Of a stretch of 17,031 nucleotides of DNA, positions 14,604 through 17,031 are shown in pieces. Numbering within the stretch: position 1 is the stretch's first letter; the number at the start of each line of letters is the position of its first letter. Both the position numbers and the translations under genes were made by a program. The DNA is from JAWXCH01 sp034440595 (lineage in GTDB: Bacteria; Planctomycetota; Planctomycetia; Pirellulales; JALHPA01), in NCBI GenBank assembly GCA_034440595.1, contig JAWXCH010000444.1, positions 1-17,031 of the forward strand. The letters are read 5' to 3'. The notes below the pieces were generated by a model. The model searched no databases, was not told where the DNA came from, and saw only the letters and a list, made by a program, of their open reading frames with translations.

Positions 14604-16873
14604 CAGTTTCTGCCTTCGCCTGCCTTGGTTGACATTGTCGGGCGACGAATTTTTCGGATATGAGCCAGTGCGGAAAGGGCTGCAAACCGCACGGATGCTT
14701 GTCTATCTTCCAGGGCGGTCTCCAAGGCATCAATGGCTTCCGCGGAACGGATGCGGGAAAGCGCTTCCACGATCGCTCTTCGGGTGTCGAGGTTGCATTG
14801 AAGCAAACCTCTCGCCAGCGATGGCACAGCCGCATCAGCAGACATTCTAGTAAGGGCGGCAATGCAGTCGTTCCGACGGGCGGGCAGGCTCGCGCCTTCG
14901 ATGAGAGCAGTCGCAGCCTTGGGAAGGCGGAATTGAGAAAGCGAAATGGCCGCTTCGGCGGCCAGCCGGTCATCTTTTCCAAGTATGCAATTGCGGAGTG
15001 GCTCAATTAGTTCAGGGCAGCTTGCTCGCGCCAATGCTCGCACTGCTTGGGTTTGTCGGTCAAAGTCCTGAGACTGAATCGCTTCCAAGAGAATTTGTTT
15101 TGCATCTGGCTGCGGAAACGAGCCAAGCGCGTGGAGAGCCGCATTTGCCAAGTCTGGCATCCCAGAATTCGACAGCTTGAGAAGAATAGGCAACACAACC
15201 GGACCGCATTCTCCCAGGGCTTCGATCGCGGCGACTCGGACCTGCATCGCCGGGTCATCTGTCGCCAGTCTGAGCAGCAAATCGATCACTTGCTCAGGCT
15301 TCTGAATCGACACCAGCGATCGAACGGCGAAGTATCGTACCCAAACATCGCCATCCTGGAGCGTGTTTGCCAGCAAGTCCGCTGCTGCGGTTTCGTCATC
15401 CAACTTTGAAAGGGCGCCTGCCGCGGCGGCTCTGACCATTGGCATGTCAGTTCGGATCGCTTGGCTAAGCCGCGGATATACGCGCGAATCGTCAAAATTC
15501 GGTAAGCATTCGATTGCAGCCCGACGAACACGTTCGTCGGGGTCATCACAACAATGAAACACGGAATCGAGGCAGAGTGGCAAGCCCAGGTAGGCCGCTA
15601 CCCGCACACAGGACTCGCGAACGAGTGGGGATGGATTATGAAATTCAGGTAGAAGGTCCGCCGCCGTATCAAGATGGCCGAGTGCGCTGACCGCGGCCAC
15701 GGCAGACTGCCGGACTCGCACGCTACGATGACCAAGCAGGCTTCGCAGCGGCTGATAGGCTCGGCTATCGGACAAACGAGCTAGAGCATCCACGATTCGA
15801 GTTAAGAGTTCTACATCACCTTCTGGATCAAGCCTCTGCAAGAGTGCAGGTACGGCCGTACGATCTCCAATTCCGGCCAGCGCTGCAATAATTGTTTTCT
15901 GGGCATCATCCGTGCTGGTGGCCATGCGGCTTAGCAAAAGTGGGACGATGGATGGCCCTCGTCGAGTCAAGGCGGGGGTCAGTGCCGCGTCTATCGGAGG
16001 ACGATCCAGCAGGTTCACCAATGCCAAGTCAGCGGCAGATCCCGACAGCCAACTGACAATCTGTAGTCCGCTGCTAGCGCCTGCCGAGGAAGAAATGGGC
16101 ACGGCAGCGACTAAAGACTGAATGTTGGCAGGGCTTGCCAGGGCGCGTACCGTCTCAGAAATACTTACTTCGTCTCCGTAACGCTCACTGTAGCGCTCAT
16201 GAATACGAGTAATTGCACTCGCAATTTCCGCTGGACGCACGTCCGCGTCTGCCAACAATTCAAGAAGCGGATTAACAAACTCCTCATTACCGAGCGCACC
16301 CAGCGCTTCGACAGCGACGCCCTTAAAAATGGAGTCCTTAAGTAAGGGAAGCAGGCGATGCGCGATCCGCTCATCGCCGATAGCGATCAAAGCGTCAATG
16401 GCTGGAAAGGCCAACTCAAAATCCATCGCCTCGACCAATTCGATCAAGGCATCTACCGCAGACGCCGCCCGTAGCCTCCCTAACGCCTCCACTGCGTGCA
16501 TCCGCACATTCGTGTCGGAATCTGGCAAGGCACCGAGCAATCCTGAGATAGCTCGGGGATCTCCCCTCTCGCCAAGCGTTAGCGCGGTATAGGAGCGAAC
16601 CTCAGCATCGGGGTGCGTAAGGAGTTGCAACAACTCAGGGACAATGTCAACCGATGTGCCAACCAGAATCTGTATTGCGCTATTCAGACGCGAAAGATCT
16701 CGATGGCCTTCGCGAAGGATGCTGAACAATCGTTCAATCGTGTCGCCGTTCGCATCCGACAAAAGGCCCCTTACCGCTTCTTGCCGAATGCTCCAATCCG
16801 GCTCCCCGAGCGATTTAAGTAACCCTTCGGTGCGATTTTCTCCGCCGGCATCCTCCGATGCATCAGAAATCAT
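14603..16873 (-). CDS. HEAT-repeat protein of the chemosensory operon
   Basis: 756 residues from the ATG at 16871..16873, which has AGGA seven bases upstream; a GTG two codons earlier would overlap the preceding stop (GTGA) but sits directly on the ribosome site. Almost the whole length is made of HEAT/PBS-lyase-type helical repeats of about 31 residues, for example DAEVRSYTALTLGERGDPRAI, DTNVRMHAVEALGRLRAASAV and DERVRRAAIECLPNFDDSRV. No catalytic residues, signal peptide or membrane helix are seen. Such solenoids bind proteins; here, directly before cheR and coupled to it, it may hold together or regulate parts of the signalling array. HEAT proteins are found in some non-flagellar chemosensory clusters of other phyla. 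Lyase activity on phycobilins is not expected. Confidence 0.9.
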   Translation of the reverse strand: MISDASEDAGGENRTEGLLKSLGEPDWSIRQEAVRGLLSDANGDTIERLFSILREGHRDLSRLNSAIQILVGTSVDIVPELLQLLTHPDAEVRSYTALTLGERGDPRAISGLLGALPDSDTNVRMHAVEALGRLRAASAVDALIELVEAMDFELAFPAIDALIAIGDERIAHRLLPLLKDSIFKGVAVEALGALGNEEFVNPLLELLADADVRPAEIASAITRIHERYSERYGDEVSISETVRALASPANIQSLVAAVPISSSAGASSGLQIVSWLSGSAADLALVNLLDRPPIDAALTPALTRRGPSIVPLLLSRMATSTDDAQKTIIAALAGIGDRTAVPALLQRLDPEGDVELLTRIVDALARLSDSRAYQPLRSLLGHRSVRVRQSAVAAVSALGHLDTAADLLPEFHNPSPLVRESCVRVAAYLGLPLCLDSVFHCCDDPDERVRRAAIECLPNFDDSRVYPRLSQAIRTDMPMVRAAAAGALSKLDDETAAADLLANTLQDGDVWVRYFAVRSLVSIQKPEQVIDLLLRLATDDPAMQVRVAAIEALGECGPVVLPILLKLSNSGMPDLANAALHALGSFPQPDAKQILLEAIQSQDFDRQTQAVRALARASCPELIEPLRNCILGKDDRLAAEAAISLSQFRLPKAATALIEGASLPARRNDCIAALTRMSADAAVPSLARGLLQCNLDTRRAIVEALSRIRSAEAIDALETALEDRQASVRFAALSALAHIRKIRRPTMSTKAGEGRN

Positions 16874-16875
16874 GA

Positions 16876-17031
16876 TCACTTCCTGCGATTGGTGCCGCTG
16901 CGCCGTTTGACAATCGACGGGTTGTCACGCTTCACCCCCTCGGTGGCAATAGCCAACAAGGCACTTGTCCCGCTAATGATGGACCCGGCCACCGTCCGAG
17001 CCTCCTGCACGCTTTCCACGTTGCGGTGGAT
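16876..17031 (-). CDS. 3' end of an unidentified gene upstream of the HEAT gene
   Basis: A frame open from the window edge for 51 codons ends with TGA at 16876..16878, two bases before the HEAT ATG. Its last codons carry the AGGA ribosome site of that gene, which supports real coding and coupling. The visible residues include NVESVQEARTVAG and end in a basic tail (KRRSGTNRRK). I do not recognise the family. From the context a chemoreceptor, CheA or CheW end is possible, but nothing in these residues proves it. Confidence 0.65.
   Translation of the reverse strand: MHRNVESVQEARTVAGSIISGTSALLAIATEGVKRDNPSIVKRRSGTNRRK

Noticed and set aside
1..17031. tRNA, rRNA, CRISPR array, integrase or transposase
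   Set aside because: I looked for cloverleaf-like arms, regularly spaced short repeats and DDE or tyrosine-recombinase motifs and saw none.

Overview
The window reads as a chromosomal segment from a member of the Planctomycetota. The evidence is a Calx-beta/LamG protein with the LEPR/LLA-type N-terminal motif (IEQLENRVLLA) characteristic of planctomycete exported proteins, a giant Hanks-type kinase with TPR tail next to an ECF sigma factor of the planctomycete-expanded type, a decayed WD40 gene, and a mid-range GC content. Every gene I can support lies on the minus strand, so transcription runs from high to low coordinates. I see no rRNA, tRNA, CRISPR array or transposase gene.

Right part (17031 to about 10066): a chemosensory operon. 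In transcription order it holds the 3' end of an unidentified gene, a large HEAT-repeat protein, CheR methyltransferase, CheB methylesterase, a CheY-like single-domain receiver, a CheC-type phosphatase and a PAS/histidine kinase/receiver hybrid. The first junctions overlap by 1 to 10 bases or are a few bases apart, which indicates translational coupling. No CheA, CheW or receptor lies in the window; they would be expected upstream, beyond the right edge. The hybrid kinase is interrupted by one in-frame TAG between PAS and the phosphoacceptor-histidine helix; sequence on both sides is in the same frame and reads as one protein.

Middle (10065 to 9634): a 432-base intergenic region. It holds a 94-base dispersed repeat (also at the left end of the window) with an internal palindrome, and a 9-bp inverted repeat upstream of the sigma factor.

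Left part (9633 to 1): an ECF sigma factor followed by a 1318-residue membrane Ser/Thr kinase with TPR repeats, probably one transcription unit. After it come a terminator-like region, a small secreted Ig-like protein with four cysteines in the mature part, a LamG plus seven Calx-beta surface protein, a stem-loop, a 79-residue zinc-ribbon protein, a WD40 pseudogene broken by frameshifts and stops, and the second copy of the dispersed repeat.

Functionally the window joins two signalling units. One is a chemotaxis-like adaptation/response system, with CheR/CheB setting receptor methylation, CheY and CheC setting the phospho-signal, and HEAT as possible scaffold. The other is a sigma factor/kinase regulatory pair beside genes for exported, probably calcium-binding, adhesive proteins. 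The most unusual points are the amber-split hybrid kinase, the two direct repeat copies that bracket the whole sigma/kinase/surface-protein block, and the HEAT protein built into the che operon.
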